Source: Hyphomicrobiales bacterium
Lineage (GTDB): Bacteria > Pseudomonadota > Alphaproteobacteria > Rhizobiales > Phreatobacteraceae
Reading direction: 5' to 3'
NCBI GenBank assembly: GCA_017304475.1
Contig: JAFKKV010000020.1
Location: forward strand, 1 to 64,000
Length of the DNA: 64,000 nucleotides
The position numbers and the translations under genes are program-made. A model generated the notes under the pieces. The model ran no database searches, was not told the DNA's origin, and worked only from the letters and a program-made list of their open reading frames with translations. Below, one piece after another: positions 16,600-24,873 of this stretch; the stretch's first letter is position 1, and the number at the start of each line of letters is the position of its first letter.

Positions 16600-16953
16600 A
16601 TGTCGCAGCTTGACGCCTCCGGCGCCGGCGCGAGGGCGCGGGAGCCCGGCCCCGCCACCTTGTTCGCGGCGCTCGGCGACCCGACCCGCCTGGCGCTCTT
16701 CACCCGCCTGAGCGACGGCCAGGCGCGATCGATCGCCAGCCTGTCGGCGGATACCGACCTGACCCGGCAGGCCGTCACCAAGCACCTGCGTGTGCTGGAA
16801 GAGGCCGGCCTGGTCGCCAGCCTCCGCATCGGCCGGGAAAGCCAGTTCGGCTTCCGCCCTGAACCGATCGCCGCGATCAGGGCCTATCTCGACGACGTGT
16901 CGCGGCAATGGGACGACGCCCTGTCCAGGCTCAAGCTGTTCGTCGAACGCTGA
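16600..16953 (+). CDS. ArsR-family winged-helix repressor
   Basis: This is a transcription factor of 117 residues with a winged helix at about 20-95 (LFAALGDPTRLALFTRLSDG, DLTRQAVTKHLRVLEEAGLV). The classical metal-binding cysteines of ArsR/SmtB are absent, so it is likely one of the non-metal ArsR proteins that partner SRPBCC genes. It is probably autoregulatory through the two GGTTGC inverted repeats at 16082-16132. It is co-transcribed with the SRPBCC gene and converges with a cupin gene. Confidence 0.9.
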   Translation: MSQLDASGAGARAREPGPATLFAALGDPTRLALFTRLSDGQARSIASLSADTDLTRQAVTKHLRVLEEAGLVASLRIGRESQFGFRPEPIAAIRAYLDDVSRQWDDALSRLKLFVER

Positions 16954-16982
16954 GCGCGCCGAGGGCTGCGGGATCGTCGCGC

Positions 16983-17405
16983 CTAGGGCGCGACCGGCAC
17001 CAGCCCGTGACGCAGCATGATCTCCTTCATGCGCGCCGGGTCCGGCGCGCCGGCGCCGATCAGTGCGGCCACTTCGCGGAAATAGCCGGGCCCGAGCACG
17101 CCCGGCGTGAGCACGGCCAGGCAAACGGCCGGCGCCTGCGTCGTGTTGCTGAAGCCGTGGACCACGCCGCGCCGGATGAAGGCCGACTGGCCGGGAGCGA
17201 TATCGACGTCCTGGCCGTCGATGCGGAACCGCAACGTGCCGTCGAGGCCATAGACCGCCTCGTCCCAGCTCTCATGATAATGCGGCACCGGCATCCGGGC
17301 GTTCGGCGCGACCGTCATCTTGAACATGTCGAGGCTGCCGGCCGTGTCGTCCTTGCTGTGCAGGAACTCGAGTTTCAGTCCGCCGATGCTGATCGTCTCC
17401 GGCAT
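16983..17405 (-). CDS. Cupin-domain protein
   Basis: This is a single-domain cupin of 140 residues. Motif 1 is VPHYHESWDEAVYGLDGTLRF-like (His-x-His with a downstream acidic residue) and motif 2 is PGQSAFIRRGVVHGFSN, giving the usual metal-binding set. ATG 17405 has GGGAGA upstream; longer in-frame starts have no site. The reaction is unknown, since cupins include isomerases, dioxygenases and sensors. It converges with arsR (29 nt gap). The divergent neighbour is the M29 aminopeptidase 485 bp away. Confidence 0.85.
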   Translation of the reverse strand: MPETISIGGLKLEFLHSKDDTAGSLDMFKMTVAPNARMPVPHYHESWDEAVYGLDGTLRFRIDGQDVDIAPGQSAFIRRGVVHGFSNTTQAPAVCLAVLTPGVLGPGYFREVAALIGAGAPDPARMKEIMLRHGLVPVAP

Positions 17406-17890
17406 GAAGGTCTCCCGATCCGGTTTGCCGGAGCCATCATGGCCGCGTTTCCTGACGTCTGTGAGGGAATTCTCGCGGCCCGGTGGCACGGCGCCCGACA
17501 TCCTGCCCCGGACTCTAACGTTCGCATACATCTCACAAATATGCGTCTTTTCAGTGCGTCATGTGCCCTCTTTCCGACCTTCGAGGCGCACACAAGAACC
17601 ACCACGCTCCACCTCTCCCCGCCGGGAAGAGGTAAAGAGTAGCGCTTCCGGCGCGAAATTTCGAAGGGCGACGCATTCAGGCTCGTCTGAAAGATGCGCG
17701 CGAACGCCAGCCCTCCGGCCCTCGCGCCTGCGAAACCGCCCCCCCGCCCGGGTCGCGAAGCGACGTTTCCTGCCGACCTCTCCCGGCATACGCGCCGGCC
17801 GGCCCGCCGAAGCAAGGCTGGCCGGCGTTTCACAATGGCCGCCGACGCGGCTAAATAGGCTGACGATCCTCATCCGGCAGGCGAAATCCC
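17406..17890. other. 485-bp intergenic region with one REP-like hairpin
   Basis: No gene is supported here. A near-perfect palindrome at 17612-17632 (CCTCTCCCC...GGGAAGAGG) resembles the small palindromes in the repeat at 12991-13157. The region must hold promoters for the divergent cupin and aminopeptidase genes, but none is clear by eye. Confidence 0.5.
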
Positions 17891-19147
17891 ATGACCATGC
17901 AGCAGCCCAACCTTTCCGCATCGATCGACCCGGTGAAGCTCGACAGGCTGGCCGAGGTGGCCGTCAAGGTCGGCCTGCAATTGCAGCCGGGCCAGGACCT
18001 GTTCCTGACCGCGCCGGTCGCCGCCCTGCCGCTGGTCCGGCGGATCGCCGAACATGCCTATAAGGCCGGCGCCGGCCTCGTCACGCCCATCCTGTCCGAC
18101 GAGGAGGTCACCCTGGCGCGCTACCGGTCGGGCGCCGACGCGAGTTTCGACCGGGCACCCGGCTGGCTCTATGAGGGCGCCGCCAAGGCCTTCGCCGGCA
18201 ATACCGCGCGGCTCGCCATTGTCGGCGACAACCCCATGCTGCTGGCGGGCCAGGACCCGGCCAAGGTGGCGCGCGCCAACAAGGCCAATTCGCTCGCCTA
18301 CCAGCCGGCGCTCGAAAAGATCGTCGGCTTCGACGTCAACTGGAACATCGTCGCCTATCCGGGCTCCGCCTGGGCGGCCCAGGTGTTTCCGGGCGAACCG
18401 GCCGATGTCGCGGTGGCCAGGCTCGCGGACGCGATCTTCCAGGCCTCGCGCGTCGACGTCGACGATCCCGTGGCGGCCTGGGGCGCCCACAATGCCGGCC
18501 TGCGCCGCCGCACCCAATGGCTGAACGAGCAGCGCTTCCATGCCCTGCATTTCAGCGGGCCGGGCACCGACCTGACCGTCGGCCTCGCCGACGGCCACGC
18601 ATGGCAGGGCGGCGCATCGACCGCCAAGAACGGCGTCACCTGCAACCCGAACATCCCGACCGAGGAGGTCTTCACCACGCCGCATGCCCGGCGAGTGGAC
18701 GGTCACGTCTCGAGCACCAAGCCCTTGTCCTACCAGGGCACGCTGATCGACGATATCGCCGTGCGCTTCGAGGCCGGCCGCATCGTCGAGGCCAAGGCGG
18801 CGCGCGGCGAAGAGGTGCTGAACAAGGTGCTGGACACCGACGAGGGCGCCCGCCGGCTCGGCGAGGTGGCGCTGGTGCCGCATTCCTCGCCGATCTCGAA
18901 GAGCGGGCTCCTGTTCTTCAACACGCTGTTCGACGAGAACGCCGCCTGCCACATCGCGCTCGGCCAGTGCTATTCGAAATGCTTCGTCGACGGCGCCAGC
19001 CTGAGCCCCGAGCAGATCGCCGCCCAGGGCGGCAACAAGAGCCTGATCCATATCGACTGGATGATCGGCTCGGGCGAGATCGACATCGACGGCGTCCATG
19101 CCGACGGCCGGCGCGTGCCGGTGTTCCGCAAGGGCGAGTGGGCCTGA
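17891..19147 (+). CDS. Family M29 aminopeptidase (AmpS/aminopeptidase T type)
   Basis: This is a metalloexopeptidase of 418 residues. DPVKLDRLAEVAVKVGLQLQPGQ at the N-terminus, NVAYPGSAWA-like middle (NIVAYPGSAWA), FPNIPTEEVFTTPHAR-like metal region (NPNIPTEEVFTTPH) and the C-terminal IHIDWMIGSGEIDIDG are characteristic of M29 enzymes. These remove N-terminal residues using a pair of metal ions and act in the cytoplasm. Length is normal (about 410). It appears monocistronic, with 122 nt before the TelA gene. Confidence 0.92.
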   Translation: MTMQQPNLSASIDPVKLDRLAEVAVKVGLQLQPGQDLFLTAPVAALPLVRRIAEHAYKAGAGLVTPILSDEEVTLARYRSGADASFDRAPGWLYEGAAKAFAGNTARLAIVGDNPMLLAGQDPAKVARANKANSLAYQPALEKIVGFDVNWNIVAYPGSAWAAQVFPGEPADVAVARLADAIFQASRVDVDDPVAAWGAHNAGLRRRTQWLNEQRFHALHFSGPGTDLTVGLADGHAWQGGASTAKNGVTCNPNIPTEEVFTTPHARRVDGHVSSTKPLSYQGTLIDDIAVRFEAGRIVEAKAARGEEVLNKVLDTDEGARRLGEVALVPHSSPISKSGLLFFNTLFDENAACHIALGQCYSKCFVDGASLSPEQIAAQGGNKSLIHIDWMIGSGEIDIDGVHADGRRVPVFRKGEWA

Positions 19148-19269
19148 GGCGGATCCGGCCGGCCGCACAACCACCGATAGGCGCCCGAACAGGGCGCCAT
19201 CACGCAACTGTCATGAACCCGTCGTAAATCTCTCCCGCGCCGTCGAATTGTCGGCGAGGGAGAGCAGGC

Positions 19270-20343
19270 ATGAGCGAGATCACTGCGACGAAGCCGGACA
19301 ACCTGCCGGTCGTCGTGGCCGACCCCGATCTGGTGGCGCAGATCAAAGGGCGTATCGATCTCGGCGATCGCGCCCTGGTGGCGGGTTTCGGCGACAAGTC
19401 GCAGCGCGACGTGGTCGCCTTCGCCGACCGCGTGCTGAGCCAGACCCGCAACAAGGACATGGGCGACGCCGGCAAGCTGCTGCTCGACGTCATCGAAAAG
19501 GCGCGCGGCCTCGATCCGGCCGAAGTGCAGAAGGCCGGTTTCTTCGAGAAGCTGTTCTCCACGGCGGAGAGCCGCCTGCGCCGCTTCATCGGCCGGTTCG
19601 AGGATGTCGCGGGCCAGATCGAGGGCGTCAATATCGAGCTCGACAAGCACAAGGACATCCTGAGGCGCGACATCTCGCTGCTCGATGAGTTGCATGACGA
19701 GACGAGGCGCTCGATCCAGGTGCTCGAGGCCCATATCGCCGCCGGTGACGATTTCGCGCGGGAGTTTCGCAATGGCCGCCTGCCGGAGCTGAAGGCCGCG
19801 GCCGACGGCCAGCGCGCCAGTGGCGACGGCCTGATGGCGGCGCAGGATTACCAGGACGCGCTGCAGGCGCTCGACCGGCTGGAAAAGCGCGTCTTCTATT
19901 TGCGGCAGGCGCGGCAGATCGGCATTCAGCAATTGCCGCAGATCCGTATCGTGCAGGCCGGCGACGAAACCCTGATCGAGAGCCTGCAGGCGACCACCCA
20001 GCTGACCATTCCCGTCTGGAAGCAGAAAATGGTGCTGCTGCTCGGCCTGACCCGCCAGTCGGCGGCGCTCGACCTGCAGAAGACCGTGACCGACGCCACC
20101 AACGAGATGATGCGCCAGGCCTCCGACATGATGCGCCACCAGGCCGTCGAGATCGAAAAGCAGGCGCAGCGCGGCATCATCGATATCGCCACGCTGGAAA
20201 AGACCAATCGCGACCTCATCGAGACGGTGGCCGGCGTGCTGGCGGTGCAACGCGAGGGACGCCAGAAGCGTGCCGAAGCCGAAACCCGCATGGCTGAGCT
20301 GACCAGCGAATTGAAGACCGCCCTGACGAGCCCCGCGGCGTGA
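19270..20343 (+). CDS. TelA/KlaA-like toxic anion resistance protein
   Basis: This is a cytoplasmic coiled-coil-rich protein of 357 residues from the TelA family (PF05816), recognised from GFFEKLFSTAESRLRRFIGRFE, IEGVNIELDKHKDILRRDIS and QIRIVQAGDETLIESLQAT, followed by a long helical segment with WKQKMVLLLGL. TelA is linked to tellurite, colicin and cell-envelope stress resistance, but its mechanism is unknown. A start with GGGAGAGCAGGC upstream supports ATG 19270. The stop overlaps the next start by 4 bp. First of a four-gene operon with a VWA lipoprotein, XpaC-like and periplasmic-binding proteins. Confidence 0.92.
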   Translation: MSEITATKPDNLPVVVADPDLVAQIKGRIDLGDRALVAGFGDKSQRDVVAFADRVLSQTRNKDMGDAGKLLLDVIEKARGLDPAEVQKAGFFEKLFSTAESRLRRFIGRFEDVAGQIEGVNIELDKHKDILRRDISLLDELHDETRRSIQVLEAHIAAGDDFAREFRNGRLPELKAAADGQRASGDGLMAAQDYQDALQALDRLEKRVFYLRQARQIGIQQLPQIRIVQAGDETLIESLQATTQLTIPVWKQKMVLLLGLTRQSAALDLQKTVTDATNEMMRQASDMMRHQAVEIEKQAQRGIIDIATLEKTNRDLIETVAGVLAVQREGRQKRAEAETRMAELTSELKTALTSPAA

Positions 20344-21962
20344 CCACCGGATGGGTGAGAACGGCACCTGCACCGATCAGCCGGCGGCTCGCACGCCTCT
20401 TGGCCCTCGTCGCCACGGCCCTGACGCTCGGCCTCGGCCTGGGCTCCTGTTCGCGCCCGGGTCCCGAGATCGCCATTCTCGCCGGTTCGGAGAACAAGGC
20501 GCTGGAGCCACTGGTGCAGGAATTCTGTACCGCGCGCGGCGCCCGGTGCAGCTTCACCTATCAGGGATCGCTCGATATCGGCTTCGGCTTGCGCGCAACC
20601 GCCACGCCGCTCGCCGCCGACATCGTCTGGCCCGCCGCCTCGATCTGGATCGACCTGTTCGACGAAGGCCGCCGGGTCAGGCATCTCACGTCGATCTCGC
20701 AGAGCCCGGTCGTGCTCGGCATCCGCCGGTCGAAAGCCCAGGCGCTCGGCTGGACGACGCGCGATGTCACCACCGCCGATATCATCGACGCGGTGGAGCG
20801 GGGCGATCTCAAATTCCTGATGTCTTCGGCGACCCAGTCCAATTCCGGCGCCGGCGCCTATCTCGCCATGCTGACGACGGCGGTCGGCCGCGACGATGTC
20901 CTGACCGAGGCCGCGCTCGCAAGCACCGAGGTCAGGCGCAAGGCGCGCGCCCTGCTGCGCGGTGTCGAGCGCAGCTCGGGATCGAGCGGCTGGCTCGGCG
21001 AGCTGTTCCTCGACCAGGACCAGCGCGGCATCCGCTACGACGCCATGTGGAACTATGAAGCGGTTCTGAAAGAGACCAACGAGACCCTCGTCGCGCGTGG
21101 CGGCGAACCGCTCTGGCTGGTCTACCCGAAGGACGGCGTCGCGGTGTCGGACGGTCCGCTCGGCCTCGTCGACCGGGGCCGCGGCCAGGAGGTCGAGAGC
21201 TTCGTGCTCGACCTGCAGAAATTCCTGCTTTCGGGGGACGCCCAGACGCGCATCGCAGCGACCGGCCGGCGCATCCCGCTCGGCCGCGCCGATGCGGCAA
21301 GGCCCGTTGCGGAGTGGAATTTCGATCCCTCCCGGCCGATCACCGCGGTCCGCCCGCCCGATCCGAAGGTGATCTGGGCCGCGCTCAATCTCTATCAGGA
21401 AGCCCTGCGCCGGCCGTCGCTGTCGGGGCTTTGCCTCGATGTCTCCGGCAGCATGGAGGGCGCCGGCATCCGCCAGCTGCGCGAGGCCATGGCCTTCCTG
21501 TTCACCCCGGAAACCACCCGCGGCCTGCTGGTGCAATGGTCGCCCGACGACCGCATCCACGCCATCCCCTTCGCAAGCACGCCGGGCGCGCTGCAACAGG
21601 GCTCCGGCGCCGCCCCCGACCAGGCCCGGCTGAAAGCCTGGGGGGCGCAATTGCGGGCCGATGGCGGCACCGACATGTATGCCTGCGCGCGGGCGGCGCT
21701 GCGCGCCATGGCGGCCGATCTCGGCACCGGCAAGTTCCTCGGCGCCATCGTGATCATGACCGATGGGCGGAGCCAGGGCGATCTCTCGGGCTTCCTCGCC
21801 GACTGGCGGCGCGACGGCCACAAGGTGCCGGTCTTCGGCATCACCTTCGGCGATGCCGACCGCAGCCAGCTCGACCACCTCGCGGGCGAGACCGGTGGGC
21901 GGGTGTTCGACGGCCGCTCCGGCCTGGTCGAGGCCTTCCGCGCCGTCAGAGGATATAATTGA
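20340..21962 (+). CDS. Lipoprotein with type 2 periplasmic-binding domain fused to a VWA domain
   Basis: The protein has 540 residues. Residues about 15-37 form a lipoprotein signal ending LGSC. Residues about 40-335 form a type 2 binding fold (GSLDIGF, ADIVWPAASIWIDLF, SSATQSNSGAGAYLAML, PLWLVYPKDGVAVSDGPLGL). Residues about 360-540 form a von Willebrand A domain whose MIDAS is intact: Asp367-x-Ser369-x-Ser371 (LDVSGSM), the threonine of DGGTDMYA and the aspartate of IMTDGRS. It should be anchored to a membrane on the periplasmic side and bind a divalent metal and a small oxyanion or metal ligand. It is translationally coupled to telA (ATGA). This fusion is not one I recognise as characterised. 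Confidence 0.85.
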   Translation: MTTGWVRTAPAPISRRLARLLALVATALTLGLGLGSCSRPGPEIAILAGSENKALEPLVQEFCTARGARCSFTYQGSLDIGFGLRATATPLAADIVWPAASIWIDLFDEGRRVRHLTSISQSPVVLGIRRSKAQALGWTTRDVTTADIIDAVERGDLKFLMSSATQSNSGAGAYLAMLTTAVGRDDVLTEAALASTEVRRKARALLRGVERSSGSSGWLGELFLDQDQRGIRYDAMWNYEAVLKETNETLVARGGEPLWLVYPKDGVAVSDGPLGLVDRGRGQEVESFVLDLQKFLLSGDAQTRIAATGRRIPLGRADAARPVAEWNFDPSRPITAVRPPDPKVIWAALNLYQEALRRPSLSGLCLDVSGSMEGAGIRQLREAMAFLFTPETTRGLLVQWSPDDRIHAIPFASTPGALQQGSGAAPDQARLKAWGAQLRADGGTDMYACARAALRAMAADLGTGKFLGAIVIMTDGRSQGDLSGFLADWRRDGHKVPVFGITFGDADRSQLDHLAGETGGRVFDGRSGLVEAFRAVRGYN

Positions 21963-21965
21963 GGC

Positions 21966-22622
21966 ATGGACCTTGGCGGCGCCAGCGGCTGGAACCATGT
22001 GGCGGGCGGCGTCGCGGCGGCCATCGCCCTTCCCGTCGGCGTGTTCGGCCTGGACCTGCCCTTCCCGCTGGTCGTCCCGGTCGCCGGCGGCATCTATCTC
22101 GGCCTCGCCTTCCTGCTGGCCCGGCCCCGGCCGATCGATCGTATCGACCCGGAGCGCGTCGGCCGCGCCCAGGCGGCACTCGTGGCGGGCCTCATCGAGG
22201 AGGGCGAAAAGCTCGTCGCGCGGCTCAACGAGGCCTCGCGCCGGCTCGCCGCCAAAGATGCCGCCAACACGGCCGCGCATATGGCCGGCATCGCCCAGGC
22301 CATCCTCGACCGGCTCGCGGCGGAACCCGGGAAGCTCGCCTCTGTCAGGCGCTTCCTGTCCTATTACCTGCCGCGTTCGGTCGAAATCGCCGAGGGGCTG
22401 GTGGTGGTCGAGGGCCAGCGGGCCAGGGATCCTGCCCGTGTCGCCGGGATCCACGACATGATGACGCGGCTCGACCAGGCCTTCACCTTCTATTCCGACA
22501 GTTTCGCGCAGGCCGAACTCGACGCGCTCGATGTCGAGCTGAAGCTGCTCGGCCGCTCGCTCGCCGAGGATATCGGCGGCGCGGCAACGCCTGCGCCACG
22601 TCGCCAGAACGGAGCTGCCTGA
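21966..22622 (+). CDS. XpaC-like 5-bromo-4-chloroindolyl phosphate hydrolysis family protein
   Basis: This is a membrane protein of 218 residues resembling XpaC (PF10112). Two N-terminal hydrophobic segments (residues about 9-30 and 33-52) are followed by a soluble helical domain with SVRRFLSYYLPRSVEIAEGL and FTFYSDSFAQAELDALDVELKLL. XpaC genes sit beside TelA genes in Bacillus and elsewhere; the supposed phosphatase activity is doubtful and the biochemical role is open. It begins 3 nt after the VWA lipoprotein stop and directly abuts the next start. Confidence 0.85.
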   Translation: MDLGGASGWNHVAGGVAAAIALPVGVFGLDLPFPLVVPVAGGIYLGLAFLLARPRPIDRIDPERVGRAQAALVAGLIEEGEKLVARLNEASRRLAAKDAANTAAHMAGIAQAILDRLAAEPGKLASVRRFLSYYLPRSVEIAEGLVVVEGQRARDPARVAGIHDMMTRLDQAFTFYSDSFAQAELDALDVELKLLGRSLAEDIGGAATPAPRRQNGAA

Positions 22623-23732
22623 ATGGCGATCAGCCGCCGCACCCTCGGCCTTGGCATCCTCGGTCTCAGCGCAACCGCGACTGGCGCCGTCCTCTATGGC
22701 CGCTCCAATCCGCTCGTTCGCGGCTATCTCGGGGCGACGACGAAGCTGTTCGGTTTCGTCGGCGGCGAGAAGGAGCGCTTCCTCGCCAATCCCGACGTCG
22801 CCGCCGCGCTGCGCCGGCATGGCGGCCTGGTGCTCGATGCCCGGCGCGCCGGCAGTATCGAAATGGCCCGCGAGCGGCCCATCCTCGATCAGAACCCGCA
22901 ATTCCTCTGGCCGTCCTCGTCGGTCCTGGTCGACCTCGCCCGTGCCAACGGCGTCCGGATCCAGCGCGACCAGGTCATCCTGAACTCGCCGCTCGTCGTC
23001 TATTCCTGGGACAACATCGCCAAAGGCCTGGTCACGGCCGGCCTTGCCCAGGCCGATACGGACGTCCGCTATCGCCTCGACCTGGCCAAGCTGCTCGATG
23101 CGATCCTCGCGAACAAGCGCTGGTCGGATATCGGCGTCGCCAGCCTCTATGGCAATGCCCGCCTGCTCTCGACCGATCCCAACCGGTCCAATTCGGGTTT
23201 CATGTTCGCCGGCCTCGCCGCCAACCTGCTCGCCGGCGAGGTCGCGACCGGCGCGACACCCGCCGCCATCGGCGCCAAGGTCGAGACCATCTTCGCCCGC
23301 ATGGGCTACAAGCCGAGCTCGTCGGGCAAGATGTTCGAGGATTATCTCGCCGGCGGCCCGGGCGCCCAGCCGCTGATCGTCGGCTATGAGAACCAGCTGG
23401 TCGAATGGGTGCTGGAGGACGAAGCGCGCTGGCGCAGGCTGGAGGCGGCGGCGCCCTCCAGGCCGGTCGTCCTCTATCCCCAGCCGACGGTCTTCTCGGC
23501 CCATCCCCTGCTCGCCGTGGACGACAAGGCCGGCGCCCTGATCGAAACCCTGATGAGCCCGGACGTCCAGCAGATCGCCTGGACCCGCCACGGCTTCCGC
23601 GGCCCGCTCGGCACATCAGGCGAAGCCGGCAATGCCCTGATCAGGGACCGCATCCTGCCCCGCATCGATGCCGTCACGCCCATGCCGGACTTCCGCACCA
23701 TGCTGGCGCTGATCGACCGCCTGGCAGCGTGA
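22623..23732 (+). CDS. Type 2 periplasmic-binding-fold protein, paralogue of the VWA lipoprotein's N-terminal domain
   Basis: This protein of 369 residues has an N-terminal export or anchor segment (ISRRTLGLGILGLSATATGA; the SRRT start resembles a Tat motif). The body aligns by eye with the binding domain of the protein at 20340: GSIEM versus GSLDI, QFLWPSSSVLVDL versus DIVWPAASIWIDL, LNSPLVVYS versus SQSPVVLGI, NRSNSGFMFAGL versus TQSNSGAGAYLA, YENQLVEWVLE versus WNYEAVLKE, and RPVVLYPQPTVFSAHPLL versus PLWLVYPKDGVAVSDGPL. It lacks a VWA domain. No ABC permease is nearby, so it is more likely a sensor or partner than a transporter subunit. It is the last gene of the TelA operon. Confidence 0.8.
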   Translation: MAISRRTLGLGILGLSATATGAVLYGRSNPLVRGYLGATTKLFGFVGGEKERFLANPDVAAALRRHGGLVLDARRAGSIEMARERPILDQNPQFLWPSSSVLVDLARANGVRIQRDQVILNSPLVVYSWDNIAKGLVTAGLAQADTDVRYRLDLAKLLDAILANKRWSDIGVASLYGNARLLSTDPNRSNSGFMFAGLAANLLAGEVATGATPAAIGAKVETIFARMGYKPSSSGKMFEDYLAGGPGAQPLIVGYENQLVEWVLEDEARWRRLEAAAPSRPVVLYPQPTVFSAHPLLAVDDKAGALIETLMSPDVQQIAWTRHGFRGPLGTSGEAGNALIRDRILPRIDAVTPMPDFRTMLALIDRLAA

Positions 23733-23791
23733 CCGCGGCGCGGCGGCCGCCGTCCGGCCGATCCGGCGCCCTTGCCTCCAAGGACAATTCT

Positions 23792-23823
23792 CGTCCTGGC
23801 CGGGCTTGCCCCGGCCAGCCACG
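23792..23823. repeat. 32-bp palindromic intergenic unit (copy 1)
   Basis: This unit starts CGTCCTGGCCGGG and ends CCCCGGCCAGCCACG. It contains a 7-bp hairpin stem and matches the two units at 47595-47626 and 47654-47685. It lies between the binding protein stop and the convergent NmrA-like gene. Confidence 0.7.
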
Positions 23824-23900
23824 AATTTGACCCTGTTGCGCAGGGAACCGGCCCATTCGGGGCGCCGGCAACCGCCATCGGCAATGTGCCGTGGCATCCA

Positions 23901-24788
23901 TCAGGGCAACGCCGATCCAGGCGGTTCGACCGTTGCGACGAGACGCGCGATCGCCGTCGCCAGGGACATCGCGCCGCGCCGGTATTCGTTGCCGCTCTGG
24001 GGCACGAACAGACCTTTGGCGATGCCCTCATACATGCCGAGAAGCGCGGCCGCGACCTCCGCGGGCACGCCCTGCTCGGCCAGCAGCGCGGCGCGACGCT
24101 CCGGCGGCACCGGCAGCGGCACCACCGGACGGCCGAGAACCGCCGCGAAGGCCGATGCCACATCGCCGGCGCTCCAGTCTTCCGGCCCGCCCAGCTCCAG
24201 AACCCGCTTGCCCGTCCAGTCCTCGCCCAGCAGGGCTGCCGACGTCCGCCCGACATCGATCGTGCTGACCATCGGGATTTTCTGGGAGGGTTCGAGAAAA
24301 CTCGGCAGCACGCCCTCCGCCATGACGGCAGCCGCCACGTCGCCCCAGTTTTCGACGAAATAGCCCGGGCGCAGAAAGGCGGTCGCCGGCGCCACCCCGT
24401 CGAGCCGTGCCTCGAACCGGTTGAGAGTGGCGATGACACCGGTGCCGGAGGCATGCTGCGCACCGATGGACGACAGGATGACGGCCTTGGGCAGACGCGC
24501 CCGCCGTGCCGCATCGGCCAGCGCCGCGCCGAGCTCTTCCGTCCGTGCATAGGGATCACCGCTCACCGGCGGCGGATTGAGCAGGAACGCTCCCGACGCG
24601 CCGTTGAGCGCATCGGCCATCGCATCGGCATCCTCGATACTCGCGACGGCCACCTCCGCGCCGAGAGCGACCCATTCTTCGCCCTGTTCCCTGCGACGCA
24701 GGACGACACGCACGGCCTTCCCCTGTGCGATCAGGGCGCGCGCCGCCTCGCCGCCAGCCCGTCCATTTGCTCCAAGCACCACATACAT
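23901..24788 (-). CDS. NmrA-like NAD(P)-binding protein
   Basis: This is an atypical short-chain dehydrogenase-fold protein of 295 residues. MYVVLGANGRAGGEAARALI is the nucleotide-binding loop; VILSSIGAQHASGTG and LRPGYFVENWGD are typical of NmrA/QOR2-type proteins, which bind NAD(P) and act as redox sensors or quinone reductases. ATG 24788 has GGAGGG upstream; the longer frame runs through the neighbouring promoter. It is divergent from a LysR regulator (85 bp gap), which probably controls it. Confidence 0.88.
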   Translation of the reverse strand: MYVVLGANGRAGGEAARALIAQGKAVRVVLRRREQGEEWVALGAEVAVASIEDADAMADALNGASGAFLLNPPPVSGDPYARTEELGAALADAARRARLPKAVILSSIGAQHASGTGVIATLNRFEARLDGVAPATAFLRPGYFVENWGDVAAAVMAEGVLPSFLEPSQKIPMVSTIDVGRTSAALLGEDWTGKRVLELGGPEDWSAGDVASAFAAVLGRPVVPLPVPPERRAALLAEQGVPAEVAAALLGMYEGIAKGLFVPQSGNEYRRGAMSLATAIARLVATVEPPGSALP

Positions 24789-24859
24789 GATCGGCCCTCC
24801 ATCCGTTCGCTCGACGGAGAGACGAATAAGTGCGGCACTTTCATGCGTCCAATGCATGC

Positions 24860-24870
24860 GATAGATTATC
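24860..24870. promoter_or_regulatory. Candidate LysR-type operator in the divergent NmrA/LysR gap
   Basis: GATA-gat-TATC lies 3 bp before the lysR start codon within an 85-bp divergent region. It has the short dyad with A/T core typical of LysR sites (T-N11-A is approximately met). This is a suggestion from position and symmetry only. Confidence 0.35.
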
Positions 24871-24873
24871 AAT

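Noticed and set aside
17559..17921. 120-codon minus-strand frame in the cupin/aminopeptidase gap
   Set aside because: It reads through a palindromic repeat and into the aminopeptidase start; the peptide looks like translated repeat sequence.
19926..23591. 1221-codon minus-strand frame opposite the TelA/VWA/XpaC operon
   Set aside because: Low-complexity antisense translation with no motif; the plus-strand genes have clear domains, coupled starts and signal sequences.
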